Shown: in pieces, positions 6,628-15,241 of the stretch
Position numbering within the stretch: position 1 is the first letter of the stretch
Layout of the letters: every line of letters starts with the position of its first letter
DNA from: an uncultured Clostridia bacterium
GTDB lineage: Bacteria; Bacillota; Clostridia; Christensenellales; Borkfalkiaceae
Length of the DNA stretch: 63,856 bases
Direction of reading: 5' to 3'
Assembly (NCBI GenBank): GCA_944342025.1
Contig: CALVMD010000009.1
Location: forward strand, 1 to 63,856
Program-made: the position numbers and the translations under genes
The notes under the pieces: model-generated
Told to the model about the DNA's origin: nothing
Databases searched by the model: none
Seen by the model: only the letters and a program-made list of their open reading frames with translations

Positions 6628-6749
6628 CCTTTTTTGCCCGAAATCCCCCTTATTTTCTCTGTTTTACGTCTTTTCGGTGTTCAACAGGGGTGCCTTAATC
6701 GCCGCCGCAAAAAATTTTAGTGCGGTTTCAGGCGGATAAAATAAAAATC

Positions 6750-6781
6750 AGGCTCTCCGAAAAGATTCGGAGAGCCTTTTT
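6750..6781. terminator. Bidirectional intrinsic terminator
   Basis: The 12-bp stem AGGCTCTCCGAA pairs with TTCGGAGAGCCT around AAGA. T runs lie on both strands. It closes the GH13 gene on the minus strand and any read-through from the recombinase. Confidence 0.88.
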
Positions 6782-6789
6782 GAAAACGG

Positions 6790-8112
6790 TCAATTTTTCT
6801 TAAAATATTTTACGGTAAAGGGCGGGAGATAAATATCGTTTAAGTTACGGATCTCCCCCGTGAGAAGATCGGTCCCTTCCGCCTCTTCCACGCGCACGGT
6901 CACATCCCCGTCGGAGATGTTGAACGCGCAGTAAATGCGGTCGGCGCCGCGTTCGCGCTTGAAACACATGTATTTATTGTTCAGGACGCATTTATCGTAT
7001 GTTCCGTACGCGAGCGCGGGTTCGGCAGAGCGGACCGCGTTGAGCTTTCTGATAAACGCTGTAAGCTCCGGGCATTTGTTTTTGTCGATCTCGCCGATCG
7101 AAGGGCGCAGCGCGTCGTCGCCGCCGGCACCATGCCCTTTATTGCCTTCCGCGCCGTATTCGCTGCCGTAATACACGCAAGGGATACCCGGCATGGAATA
7201 CAGGATCGCGTACATCGCATAGATCTTGCGCTTATCCGCAAGCGCGGTATATGCGCGCGGCACGTCGTGATTGTCGGCAAAGCTGAACAGATTTTTCCCC
7301 GTATACAGGCACCACGGCTGCGCACCGAACAGCCTTTCCAGCGAATGTTCGATCTCGAAAAGGTTATCGGAATTGAGCGCGGAAGTCAGCCCCTTATAGC
7401 ATTCGTAATTTGTGATGGAATCCAGGCGGTCGGGCGTAATGTTTTTGGCAAAGTTCTGACCGTGGATGACTTCTCCCATCAGGAAAAAGTCGGGGCGTTT
7501 TTCGCGCACGACCCGCCTGAGCCATTCAAAAAACCACTCCGGCAGGAGATACGCCACATCCAGCCGCAGGCCGTCGATGCCGAATTCGTCGATCCAGAAC
7601 CGCACCGCGCGCGCAATGTAATCGAGTACGCCGTCGTTTTGCAGATTCAGCTTGACAAGCTCCATGTGGCCTTCCCAGCCCTCGTACCAGAATCCGTCGT
7701 TATAGGCGGTATTCCCGTCGAAGCGGATATTGAACCAGTCCTTTTTATCCGACTGTTCGCGGCGCGCTTTCACCTCTTCGAAGGCGAAAAAACGCCTGCC
7801 GACATGGTTGAACACGCCGTCCAGCACGACGCGGATCCCTGCCTCGTGAAATTTTGCGACGAGTTTTTTGAAATCATCGTTGTCGCCGAGCCGCCTGTCT
7901 ATATGGAAAAAATCGACCGTATCATAGCCGTGGCGCTCGCTTTCGAACAGCGGATTGAACAAAACCGCATTGAAGCCCATCTCTTTGAGGACGGGGATGT
8001 TCTCTTCGACCGCATCCAACCGATGGCGGATCTCTCCCCCGTCATTTTCCTTTTCCGCCCCGCAATACCCGAGCGGATAGATCTGATAAAAAACACTCTC
8101 GTCAAACCACAT
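6790..8112 (-). CDS. GH13 alpha-amylase-family glycoside hydrolase
   Basis: A 440-aa cytoplasmic enzyme without signal peptide. All four conserved GH13 regions are present: DGVFNH (98-103), GLRLDVAY with the nucleophile Asp185, GEVIH with the acid/base Glu214, and FADNHD (278-283) with the transition-state Asp283. The (beta/alpha)8 barrel is followed by a short C-terminal beta domain, and no N-terminal CBM is present, so it is shorter than most neopullulanases. It probably cleaves imported maltodextrins or related alpha-glucosides. Its own promoter lies at 8184-8212 and its terminator at 6750. The start is fixed by GAGAGG upstream of the ATG. Exact substrate specificity is not readable. Confidence 0.9.
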   Translation of the reverse strand: MWFDESVFYQIYPLGYCGAEKENDGGEIRHRLDAVEENIPVLKEMGFNAVLFNPLFESERHGYDTVDFFHIDRRLGDNDDFKKLVAKFHEAGIRVVLDGVFNHVGRRFFAFEEVKARREQSDKKDWFNIRFDGNTAYNDGFWYEGWEGHMELVKLNLQNDGVLDYIARAVRFWIDEFGIDGLRLDVAYLLPEWFFEWLRRVVREKRPDFFLMGEVIHGQNFAKNITPDRLDSITNYECYKGLTSALNSDNLFEIEHSLERLFGAQPWCLYTGKNLFSFADNHDVPRAYTALADKRKIYAMYAILYSMPGIPCVYYGSEYGAEGNKGHGAGGDDALRPSIGEIDKNKCPELTAFIRKLNAVRSAEPALAYGTYDKCVLNNKYMCFKRERGADRIYCAFNISDGDVTVRVEEAEGTDLLTGEIRNLNDIYLPPFTVKYFKKN

Positions 8113-8183
8113 CCTGCTTACCTCTCGTATGACCTTTACGCGCGAAAAAAACGAAGATGACCGCCCGCGCGCACATTTGATAT

Positions 8184-8212
8184 ATTATACCATGAAACGC
8201 TCCCGCCGTCAA
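8184..8212 (-). promoter_or_regulatory. Promoter of the GH13 gene
   Basis: TTGACG (8212-8207), 17 nt, TATAAT (8189-8184), read leftward. The transcript would have a leader of about 65 nt. Confidence 0.8.
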
Positions 8213-8223
8213 GACGCAAAATA

Positions 8224-8259
8224 AAAAAGAGATCTCTCAAAGACGAGAAACCTCTTTTT
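8224..8259 (-). terminator. Intrinsic terminator of the lipoprotein gene
   Basis: Read leftward, a GAGGTTTCTC / GAGAGATCTC stem (with G-T pairs), flanked by A and T runs, directly follows the stop codon region. Confidence 0.65.
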
Positions 8260-8268
8260 GCCGCTTTG

Positions 8269-9333
8269 TTATTCTTCGGGCGCACCCAAGACTAAAGTGA
8301 TCTTGCCGCCGTCTTCGGAAAAATCGATTGAATCGTCCGCTCCGACGCCGCTTTCGATCGCAAACGGCATATAAACGGTGACGCCGTAGTCGTTTATCGT
8401 TTCATAGCCGACCCATACGGTAAAAGCCTGCCCTTTTACGAACTGCACCTGATAAGTGACCTCGTCGCCGCTGTCGGGATAAGTGAAATCGAAATTCTGA
8501 TACTGAGGATACGCGCTGCCGTAAAGATACTCCTCGTCTCCGACATGCAGGCGGAAATTTTCGTCGCCATATGCTGCCTTTATGCCGGAAAGGTCCACCG
8601 CGATCTCTACCGTCCAGACATCCCCTTTAAACAATTCGCCCTCGCTGACGACGGTGATATTTTTCGTGATCATGCGGCCGTTATCGGTATCCGTAAAGAC
8701 GAGCGTCGTCGTCCCTGCGGAGAGCATGGAAAGATCTACCGTGAAAGATCCGCTGTAGGCATAGACGTTGTCGTTGCCCGGCCGAATCCCCGAAATCGCC
8801 TCGGCAGGGATCACCGTTTCATCCGTGGAAAAGACTTCGGCATAAATCATATGCCCGTCGGTATCGATGCTGTTATTGACCGGATCCGCACCGAAAGAAA
8901 TTTCAAACTCCTGCACGGCGCCGTAAGACTGCTCTTGGGCAGCCGCGATCGAAGCGGGCGCCGTGACCCAATACATCCCGTCTTCCGCCGTCGGTATTTC
9001 GGGCGCGGCGGATGTTTCGGCCGTCACGGTGACATCCTCGTCCGGCATGACAAACGTATAAACACCCGTCTCTCCCTCTTCACAGCCGACGCCGTTCGCA
9101 AACACGCCGTCGATCTGCACAAAAGGCTCCGGCTCTGCGCGCACGGTCACTTCCGTCCCCTCGGGAGCGAGCTTCGTCGCCGAGGTTAGGTCATAATATT
9201 CGCCGCTTACGCAGGTAACGGTATGGCTGTCGCCCGTTTTACCGCCTTCATCCCCTCCGCCGCACGCCGCGAACGATAAGGCAACCGCCGCGCATCCCGC
9301 CGCACACAGCAAAAAAACAAACCATTTTTTCAT
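8269..9333 (-). CDS. Secreted lipoprotein of unknown function
   Basis: A 354-aa protein. The start at 9333 is set by AAGGAAGGAG 6 nt upstream. A signal peptide MKKWFVFLLCAAGCAAVAL ends in the lipobox LSFAAC, followed by a Gly/Asp-rich tether. The mature part contains an N-terminal repeat-like beta domain (TSATKLAPEGTEVTVRAEPE to YTFVMPDEDVTVTAE), similar to bacterial repeat domains with the phrase ...MPDEDVTVT..., then further beta-rich domains. No catalytic motif was recognised. It is monocistronic, with its own promoter (9358-9385) and terminator. A surface carbohydrate-binding or adhesion role is a guess from its neighbours. Confidence 0.75.
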   Translation of the reverse strand: MKKWFVFLLCAAGCAAVALSFAACGGGDEGGKTGDSHTVTCVSGEYYDLTSATKLAPEGTEVTVRAEPEPFVQIDGVFANGVGCEEGETGVYTFVMPDEDVTVTAETSAAPEIPTAEDGMYWVTAPASIAAAQEQSYGAVQEFEISFGADPVNNSIDTDGHMIYAEVFSTDETVIPAEAISGIRPGNDNVYAYSGSFTVDLSMLSAGTTTLVFTDTDNGRMITKNITVVSEGELFKGDVWTVEIAVDLSGIKAAYGDENFRLHVGDEEYLYGSAYPQYQNFDFTYPDSGDEVTYQVQFVKGQAFTVWVGYETINDYGVTVYMPFAIESGVGADDSIDFSEDGGKITLVLGAPEE

Positions 9334-9357
9334 AATGTCTCCTTCCTTTCTGAATTT

Positions 9358-9385
9358 ATTATAACACGCACAGCCCGCTTGGCAA
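9358..9385 (-). promoter_or_regulatory. Promoter of the 8269-9333 lipoprotein gene
   Basis: TTGCCA (9385-9380), 16 nt, TATAAT (9363-9358), read leftward. Confidence 0.7.
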
Positions 9386-9433
9386 GCGTTCGGAAAGGAA
9401 AAACAGCTGTCAGAAGACTTTTTCCGACAAACA

Positions 9434-9472
9434 GCAAAAACCCCGTCATCATGAGAAACACGTACGACGGGG
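9434..9472 (-). terminator. Intrinsic terminator of the GH51 gene
   Basis: Read leftward, CCCCGTC pairs with GACGGGG around an 18-nt loop and is followed by TTTTTGC. Confidence 0.75.
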
Positions 9473-9482
9473 CGCCTTTTGA

Positions 9483-11006
9483 TCAATACGAAAAGCGCAA
9501 AAAGGTCCAGCTCATCGGCGCAAGCGTCACTTCTGCCGTACTGCCGCCAATAACGGGCACAGGTTCGCGTTGTTCGGGCAGTACGCTGTCGGGGTGCTCG
9601 AACGTGTTGCACGCGTCGAGGTCGTTGTTTGCAATGACGATATGCTCTTTGCAGGAAAGATCGCCGAAAGAGCGGAGTTCCAACTCGACAGGTTCGGCCT
9701 TTTGCGAATAGTTGCAAAGGAATACACACACTTCGCGCGTTTCTGGATTATGCGTGACCGCCTCGTCGATGAGTTTCGCGTCGCCGTACATGCTGCCGAA
9801 CGTGCCGCTCGTCGTGATGGAGCGCACCGTTTCGCCCCTGCCGTAGCGGGAGGCGTAGCGGAAAGGATAAAAAGTCGTCTGACGGATCGCCCCGCCGCCC
9901 TTTTTCGTCATGATGGGCGCAATAACGTTGACCAACTGCGCCAGGCACGCCGCTTTGACGACGTCGGCATGGTTGAGGAGCGCATTCAGCATGCCGCCGA
10001 ACACGAGCATATCGCGGAAGGTATATTGATCTTCCAGAATATGCGGCGCTTTCACCCAATTCGGCTCGGTGCGCGGCGCATCCTGCGACCAGATGTTCCA
10101 TTCGTCGAAGCTGATATAGACTTTATGAGAAGAGCGGTTTTTCGCGCGGACATAGTTGATGGTCGAACGGACTGTATCGATAAATTCGCTCATGTTATGT
10201 GCGCTGCCCAAAAAATCTTCCAGCGGATCTTTGGAAGAAGGTTTATACTGATAATACTGATGCATCGAGATGTAATTCGTCTCTTCGTAAGTGTGTTCAA
10301 GCACGACCCTGTCCCATTCTGGATAGGTCGGCATCTGCGCGTGACAGCTGCCGCATACGACAAATTTCACCGCGCCTTCCTCGTCTGCCTTTTTGGCGTC
10401 TGCCCAGCGCAGCATGCGCATGGTCTGCAACGCCTTTTTGCCGTACGAATCCGCATCCAGCCCGCAGATCTGCCACGGTCCGTCCATTTCGTTGCCGATG
10501 CACCAATACTTGACGCCGTACGGTTTTTCAGACGCGTTTTTGCGGCGAAGGTCTGAATAATAAGTTCCCGAAGGATGATTGACGTATTCGAAAAGTTCAA
10601 GCGCGTCTTTCGGCGTACCCGTCCCCATGTTTACGGCGAGCATGGGCTCTATCCCCGCCTTTTTGCACCACTTCATGAATTCGTCGGTGCCGAATTCGTT
10701 CGGCTCTACGCTCGCCCATGCGAGATCGAGCCTCGCTTTGCGTTCGGACTTTTTGCCGATGCCGTCTTTCCAGTCATACCCCGACACGAAATTGCCGCCG
10801 GGATAACGCACGAGCGGAACGCCCAGCTCGCGGATGAGCGCAATGACATCCTCTCGGAATCCGTCTTTGTCTGCCGCGGGGTGACCCGGTTCGTAGATCC
10901 CCTCATACACCGCCCTGCCGAGATGCTCTAAAAACGATCCGTAAATATTTTGATCGATCGCGCCGATCTTCAGGTTTTTATCCGCAAAAATCTTTGTTTT
11001 AGACAT
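9483..11006 (-). CDS. abfA: GH51 alpha-L-arabinofuranosidase
   Basis: A 507-aa intracellular enzyme releasing terminal arabinofuranose from arabino-oligosaccharides. The N-terminus (DQNIYGSFLEHLGRAVYEGI) and VRYPGGNF are GH51 hallmarks. The acid/base is Glu173 in GNEMDGPW and the nucleophile Glu302 in SFDEWNIW; the C-terminal beta-sandwich ends in APMSWTFLRFSY. The length is typical. The ATG at 11006 has AGAGG upstream; an in-frame GTG nine bases earlier is less likely. It is driven by a perfect consensus promoter (11038-11066) with paired TGATCA sites beside the -35, implying an unidentified regulator. No signal peptide. Confidence 0.93.
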   Translation of the reverse strand: MSKTKIFADKNLKIGAIDQNIYGSFLEHLGRAVYEGIYEPGHPAADKDGFREDVIALIRELGVPLVRYPGGNFVSGYDWKDGIGKKSERKARLDLAWASVEPNEFGTDEFMKWCKKAGIEPMLAVNMGTGTPKDALELFEYVNHPSGTYYSDLRRKNASEKPYGVKYWCIGNEMDGPWQICGLDADSYGKKALQTMRMLRWADAKKADEEGAVKFVVCGSCHAQMPTYPEWDRVVLEHTYEETNYISMHQYYQYKPSSKDPLEDFLGSAHNMSEFIDTVRSTINYVRAKNRSSHKVYISFDEWNIWSQDAPRTEPNWVKAPHILEDQYTFRDMLVFGGMLNALLNHADVVKAACLAQLVNVIAPIMTKKGGGAIRQTTFYPFRYASRYGRGETVRSITTSGTFGSMYGDAKLIDEAVTHNPETREVCVFLCNYSQKAEPVELELRSFGDLSCKEHIVIANNDLDACNTFEHPDSVLPEQREPVPVIGGSTAEVTLAPMSWTFLRFSY

Positions 11007-11037
11007 GATACACACCTCTCATTTCATTTGCTCTTTC

Positions 11038-11066
11038 ATTATACCTTCTTTATTCCTGCCTGTCAA
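11038..11066 (-). promoter_or_regulatory. Consensus promoter of the GH51 gene
   Basis: TTGACA (11066-11061), 17 nt, TATAAT (11043-11038), read leftward. Confidence 0.85.
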
Positions 11067-11070
11067 CGGC

Positions 11071-11090
11071 TGATCAAAAAACATTGATCA
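11071..11090. promoter_or_regulatory. Paired TGATCA sites upstream of the GH51 promoter
   Basis: Two palindromic TGATCA hexamers (11071-11076 and 11085-11090), 8 nt apart, lie 4 nt upstream of the -35 box. They are a candidate regulator site; the regulator is unknown. Confidence 0.4.
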
Positions 11091-11168
11091 AATTGAACAA
11101 GGAGACAGCGCCCTGCCCGATTCGCCCGAAAGGAGATGCCTTTCGCCCGATACGGGCGGTCCGATAAG

Positions 11169-11197
11169 TTGCCCTCAATGCTCCTGTGCGCTATAAT
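11169..11197 (+). promoter_or_regulatory. Orphan rightward promoter antisense to the esterase gene end
   Basis: TTGCCC (11169-11174), 17 nt, TATAAT (11192-11197). A transcript from about 11204 would run antisense into the esterase gene. The only ORF at its start is 16 codons long (11226-11276) and has a poor ribosome binding site. The stretch 11091-11168 holds small GC-rich inverted repeats (around 11125-11160) that may serve as the terminator of the minus-strand operon. Confidence 0.5.
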
Positions 11198-11256
11198 AGA
11201 AAAAAAGAGTTTTTTACGGAAGAAAATGAAAGCGCCGCGTTGCAGAATATTTAAAT

Positions 11257-12105
11257 TCACACCGAACGGACCGTAAATCCGAGCGTTTTCAAAAAAGTTT
11301 CGCAAAGCCCCAGCCACGGCCGCGAATAAGCGCACACGGGCTGAACGGGGCGTTCTGCGACCACCTCTTCGTTGCAGACGGACATCCCGTGCCAGCCTTC
11401 ACGGAATACGTGCAGCTCTGCGGGCACGCCCGCATTCAGATACGCCCCGTAAAGGCGCAGTGCGTTCTGTGCGGGAACGCAGTTATCTGCGGTATTTGCC
11501 CATATGAACGCGGGCGAACAGGACGGGCGCACTTTCTCCTCGATGGAATAGTCCCGCGCATCGACCGCGCCGCCGCAAAAATTGGCAAACGAATCCCCGT
11601 GCCGAATCTTTTCATCGCAGGAAACGACGGGATAACAGAAGACGGAAGCATCCGGACGTACGCGCCCGCAATTCTCTCCGAAAAGTGCTTTGACCGCGGG
11701 ATCGTCCCAAAGGCAGCTGATGCACCCCAAAAGATGTCCGCCCGCCGAAAAACCGAGAGCGGCGATCTTGTCAGCAAATATGCCGAATTTTTCCGCATTT
11801 TTCCGAATATACGTCATCGCCATCGCGGCTTCTTCGATCTGCGCCGGATAATGCACGGGCGCGACGTCATAGTACAGCACGAACGCATCGAAACCGCGTA
11901 CCATGAATTCGAGTGCGACGGGTTCCGCCTCCCGTTCGGAATTCATCGCGTACGCGCCGCCGGGGATGATCAGAACGGCCGGGCGCAGCGTTTTGACGCG
12001 CAATTCGTCCATCTGCCCGTGGCGATAGGAAACGAGAAAGCCCGCCTTCTCTTTTTTGCGCGGCACGCCGAAATATTGAAACAGATCCGTCTTTTCTGTG
12101 ATCAT
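11257..12105 (-). CDS. Alpha/beta-hydrolase esterase (BD-FAE/acetyl-esterase-like)
   Basis: A 282-aa cytoplasmic hydrolase. The oxyanion segment IIPGGAY (46-52) is followed by the nucleophile elbow GFSAGGH with Ser120, then Asp207 (NTADNCVP) and His239 (GWHGMS), giving a complete triad. Lipase/esterase relatives often deacetylate hemicellulose oligosaccharides, which fits the GH51 and GH2 neighbours, but the substrate is inferred. It starts 14 nt after the aldo/keto reductase, so the two form an operon under the promoter at 13184-13212. Confidence 0.85.
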   Translation of the reverse strand: MITEKTDLFQYFGVPRKKEKAGFLVSYRHGQMDELRVKTLRPAVLIIPGGAYAMNSEREAEPVALEFMVRGFDAFVLYYDVAPVHYPAQIEEAAMAMTYIRKNAEKFGIFADKIAALGFSAGGHLLGCISCLWDDPAVKALFGENCGRVRPDASVFCYPVVSCDEKIRHGDSFANFCGGAVDARDYSIEEKVRPSCSPAFIWANTADNCVPAQNALRLYGAYLNAGVPAELHVFREGWHGMSVCNEEVVAERPVQPVCAYSRPWLGLCETFLKTLGFTVRSV

Positions 12106-12119
12106 CTGCGATCGCCCCC

Positions 12120-13151
12120 TTATTCCTCCCGGCAGATCTTATCGATCTCAGCCAGTTCTTTTTCCGTAAATGCAGGATCGACGGAAAGGTTGTCCTCGAT
12201 CTGTTCGCGCCGCGACGCGCCGAGGATCACGCTCGTAACAGCGGGAGAACGAAGCACCCAAGAGATCGCCATCTGCGCCAGGCTCTGCCCGCGGGAGGCC
12301 GCAACCTCGTTGAGCGCCGCGATCCTTTTAACCTCGATATCCGTCAAAACCGATTTTTTCAAAGAAGCATTGCGGCTCATACGGCTGTCTTCGGGGATCC
12401 CTTTGAGATACTTATCCGTCAAAAGCCCCTGCGCGAGCGGGCTGTACACCGCAATGCCGACGCCGTCTTCGAGCGCGCGTTCGAGCGTACCGTCCTCCTC
12501 CGCGCGGCGATCGAAAATAGAATACTGTACCTGATTCAGAATGACGGGGACTTTCATTTCCCGCAGGATCGCGACGGCCTCGCGCATGCGGTCGCAGCCG
12601 TAATTGGACAGTCCTATGTAAAGCGCCTTGCCGCTTTCCACAACGCGGCGAAAAGCGTCGCACGTCTCTTCAAGCGGCGTATCGGGGTCGGGGCGGTGAT
12701 GATAATAGATATCCACGTAATCGACGCCCAGATTTTTGAGGGAGCGGTCGAGACTGGCGATCAGATACTTCTTTCCGCCCCCGTCGCCGTACAGACCGCG
12801 CCATGCAGGGAATCCCGCTTTTGTCGCGATCGCCATTTCGTCGCGGTGCGCGGCGAGATCGTTTTTCAGAATGCTCCCGAAGTTGCGCTCCGCACTGCCC
12901 GCCACGGGACCGTAGTTGTTGGCGAGATCAAAGGACGTGATGCCGCTGTCGAAAGCGGCAAACACCATGTCCCTCATGTTCTCATAGTTGTCGACCGAAC
13001 CGAAATTATGCCAGAACCCGAGAGAAAAGCGCGAAAGTTTCAGTCCGCTCCGCCCCGCGCGGCGGTATTCCATACCCTTTTTGTATCGGTCGTCCGAAAC
13101 GGCATGCGTACGGTTTCTTGTAAAAATCTCTTTGAGCCTGTCCTGATCCAT
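12120..13151 (-). CDS. Aldo/keto reductase (YghZ/Kv-beta-like family)
   Basis: A 343-aa NADPH-dependent oxidoreductase. Active-site residues are Asp75, Tyr80 and Lys111 (SFDLANNYG, ATKAGFPA) and the histidine in DIYYHHRPDP. The NADPH-phosphate-binding end VILGASRREQIEDNL is also present. The family (AKR14, E. coli YghZ) reduces small aldehydes such as L-glyceraldehyde-3-phosphate. The ATG at 13151 has AAGGAG. It is the first gene of the operon with the esterase at 11257; a sugar-aldehyde substrate is plausible but unproven. Confidence 0.88.
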   Translation of the reverse strand: MDQDRLKEIFTRNRTHAVSDDRYKKGMEYRRAGRSGLKLSRFSLGFWHNFGSVDNYENMRDMVFAAFDSGITSFDLANNYGPVAGSAERNFGSILKNDLAAHRDEMAIATKAGFPAWRGLYGDGGGKKYLIASLDRSLKNLGVDYVDIYYHHRPDPDTPLEETCDAFRRVVESGKALYIGLSNYGCDRMREAVAILREMKVPVILNQVQYSIFDRRAEEDGTLERALEDGVGIAVYSPLAQGLLTDKYLKGIPEDSRMSRNASLKKSVLTDIEVKRIAALNEVAASRGQSLAQMAISWVLRSPAVTSVILGASRREQIEDNLSVDPAFTEKELAEIDKICREE

Positions 13152-13183
13152 GTTCAAACTTTCTCCTTGCCGTGATCGGGTCA

Positions 13184-13212
13184 ATTTTAATAAAAACGCA
13201 AGGAAAAGTCAA
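13184..13212 (-). promoter_or_regulatory. Promoter of the aldo/keto reductase-esterase operon
   Basis: TTGACT (13212-13207), 17 nt, TAAAAT (13189-13184), read leftward. Confidence 0.75.
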
Positions 13213-13251
13213 CCGAAAACGCAACAAAAGCTGCTGGCGGCATCGCAAAAT

Positions 13252-13578
13252 TCATTCATATTCTTCAAAGCTTCTGCGCCCCGGGGCGCCCTGCTCTTCT
13301 CCGCAGCAATAAGGCGGTTTTTTGCCCCCCGGGCGGTCGGGTTTTTGCGTATTCCGCAGATCTACCAGCACCACGTCGGTACCGATGCGCACGATATGTT
13401 TGAGCGGGATGAACAGGTCGTTGTTTTTGAATATGCGAAACCGTTTGCCCGGAACGACGATACCGAACACATGCGCCTCCGGGAAAGAAAAGACGACGTC
13501 GCACGTTCTGCCCAAGTTCTTCCCGTCCGTCACGTTGACGACAAACTTGCTTCTGAGTTCTGTAAAAGATGTTTCCAT
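13252..13578 (-). CDS. YlmC/YmxH-family sporulation-associated PRC-barrel protein
   Basis: A 108-aa protein. The segment FTELRSKFVVNVTDGKNLGR followed by CDVVFSFPEAHVFGIVVPG and PLKHIVRIGTDVVLVDL is the small PRC-barrel found in YlmC/YmxH proteins of spore formers. The first 80 residues make up the whole domain. The remaining C-terminal tail is charged and contains a CC pair. AGGAGG lies 7 nt before the ATG at 13578. The upstream region has an inverted repeat GGCATATA/TATATGCC with a TATAAT within it. Its biochemical role is unknown in the family. Confidence 0.8.
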   Translation of the reverse strand: METSFTELRSKFVVNVTDGKNLGRTCDVVFSFPEAHVFGIVVPGKRFRIFKNNDLFIPLKHIVRIGTDVVLVDLRNTQKPDRPGGKKPPYCCGEEQGAPGRRSFEEYE

Positions 13579-13727
13579 TTTCGCCTCCTGCACGGTATTG
13601 CCGAAAGGGCATATATCCATTATATGCCGAAGCGGAGAAAAAGGTGCCACGCACTTTCTCATCCGAAAAAAGGACAGCGTTTCCCGCAAATTCTAAAAAA
13701 CTCAGACAGATTTTCCGCTTTTACGGG

Positions 13728-13756
13728 TTGAAAAACACTCCCCCGTATGGTAAAAT
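13728..13756 (+). promoter_or_regulatory. Promoter of the XRE membrane regulator
   Basis: TTGAAA (13728-13733), 17 nt, TAAAAT (13751-13756), about 25 nt before the ribosome binding site and ATG at 13787. Confidence 0.75.
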
Positions 13757-13786
13757 TCAATTGACCGATCGGCAAAGGAGGTTTTT

Positions 13787-15190
13787 ATGGCACAACAGGG
13801 AACAGGCGAATTCCTCGCCGCGCTCAGAAAAGCGAAAGGTTACACACAGCAGGAAACGGCCGATCATCTCGGCGTTTCGAACAAAACGATAAGCAGTTGG
13901 GAAACAGGCGGTTCCAGCCCGGATATTTCCATGCTTCCCGCCCTGGCAGAACTTTATGGCGTGACCTGCGACGAGATCGTAAGAGGCAGACGCATCACGG
14001 TCGCCGAAGACGAAAAAGTCGCTATCGCCAAACGAGAAAAGGCAATTCGTCACATTCTAACCAAAAAAAAGATCGACTTTACCATTATTTGCTGGATATG
14101 CGGCGCATTGACAGCGCTCGGACTTGCGCTCGCCATGATCACCGCTTATGTCGCGGGCCAAGGCATGACGGGATTCCTCATCGGACTTTCGCTTTTTGCC
14201 GTATCCGTGATCATCTGCGTTCCCGCGATGAAAAAGATACGTTTTTCCCTGTCGGGAGAAGAGGAAAGCGCCGGTGCCGCAAAACTTGCGAATGCCGCAT
14301 CAAAAGCGAGCCTTCGCCTGGTCATGGCAAACATCGTCGCGCTCGGATTGATTTTGCCGCAGGCGTTCAGCCAAAGATACGGCCAAATCGCGATCAAAGA
14401 CGAAATTGCCTACGGCCTTGCCGCGGCGGCGATCCTCTTTGCGCTCTCGCTTTTGATCGTGTTTCCTCTCAGTATAAAGGCGGATGCTTCTGTCGGGTAT
14501 TCGAAGCGCAAACAAAAAATTGTCCCGTACATCGTCCTTCCGTCCATAGCAGTGCTCCTTGCCGCAGGATGCACGGCGTGCGGGTTTACTGCGACAATTC
14601 CGCCCGAAGATTCTGCCCCCGCTCTGTACCGGCTGGATGAAAGCGACATAGACAAATTCATGACGGGCGACGATTCCCCTTTCAAAGAGGAAGACCACAC
14701 CCTTATAGAAGAGGAAAAACCGGCATGGGACGGAGAAGTCGGCAAATACGAGACGGTCTATTTGTTTGAAAATTTTCCTTCACGATGGAAAGAATACTAC
14801 CATACGAGAGAAACGGAAGACGGGACTCTCGTGACCATCTACACGTATCGCGTGAGAAAAGAATTCACCGACGATACTATCCAATGGGGTTCCTCGGCGC
14901 TGAGCGTATATACCTGCCGCGCCTTTGCACCTGCGCTGCAGGGCGGCATCGATCGCTTCGATATCAACGTGACATACGTCAATCCGGGCATGCAGGACTC
15001 GTATTACATATACGATTATACGATAAAAACCGCCGGCGACCTGCGCTACCTTCGGGCTCATTACAGAACGAATGTCCTGATCGCGGGAGAAATCGCGCTT
15101 GCCGCGTCATTCGCAGTGGTACTCACGGTCGGTATCGTCTGCACGGCAAAAAAATGCAAAACGGAAGGCACAAAAAATAAAACCGCTTAA
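13787..15190 (+). CDS. XRE-family regulator fused to a multi-pass membrane domain
   Basis: A 467-aa protein. The N-terminal helix-turn-helix (LAALRKAKGYTQQETADHLG, then VSNKTISSWETGGSSPDI, 9-50) matches Cro/cI-type domains common in Clostridia. It is followed by paired membrane helices (about 95-145), two more (about 180-230), another at about 245-270, an extracytoplasmic domain of about 150 residues (YRLDESDIDKFMTG onward, rich in Tyr and charged residues), and a last helix near the C-terminus. AAGGAGG precedes the ATG. The design suggests a one-component sensor that keeps its DNA-binding head at the membrane. The outer domain was not recognised. Confidence 0.82.
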   Translation: MAQQGTGEFLAALRKAKGYTQQETADHLGVSNKTISSWETGGSSPDISMLPALAELYGVTCDEIVRGRRITVAEDEKVAIAKREKAIRHILTKKKIDFTIICWICGALTALGLALAMITAYVAGQGMTGFLIGLSLFAVSVIICVPAMKKIRFSLSGEEESAGAAKLANAASKASLRLVMANIVALGLILPQAFSQRYGQIAIKDEIAYGLAAAAILFALSLLIVFPLSIKADASVGYSKRKQKIVPYIVLPSIAVLLAAGCTACGFTATIPPEDSAPALYRLDESDIDKFMTGDDSPFKEEDHTLIEEEKPAWDGEVGKYETVYLFENFPSRWKEYYHTRETEDGTLVTIYTYRVRKEFTDDTIQWGSSALSVYTCRAFAPALQGGIDRFDINVTYVNPGMQDSYYIYDYTIKTAGDLRYLRAHYRTNVLIAGEIALAASFAVVLTVGIVCTAKKCKTEGTKNKTA

Positions 15191-15199
15191 AAAAGCGCG

Positions 15200-15227
15200 C
15201 GGGCGGGAGCCGTACGGCTCCCGCCCG
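15200..15227. terminator. Bidirectional terminator between converging genes
   Basis: A perfect 28-bp palindrome (arms CGGGCGGGAGCCGT) between the XRE gene and sigG. A TTTTTT run lies 5 nt beyond on the minus strand. Confidence 0.8.
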
Positions 15228-15241
15228 TATATTTGACCGTT

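Noticed and set aside
6628-6749. Attachment site of the large serine recombinase
   Set aside because: I compared this flank by eye with the 1.4-1.8 kb and 3.3-3.6 kb regions and found only short low-information matches such as GCCCGAAA; no convincing att core.
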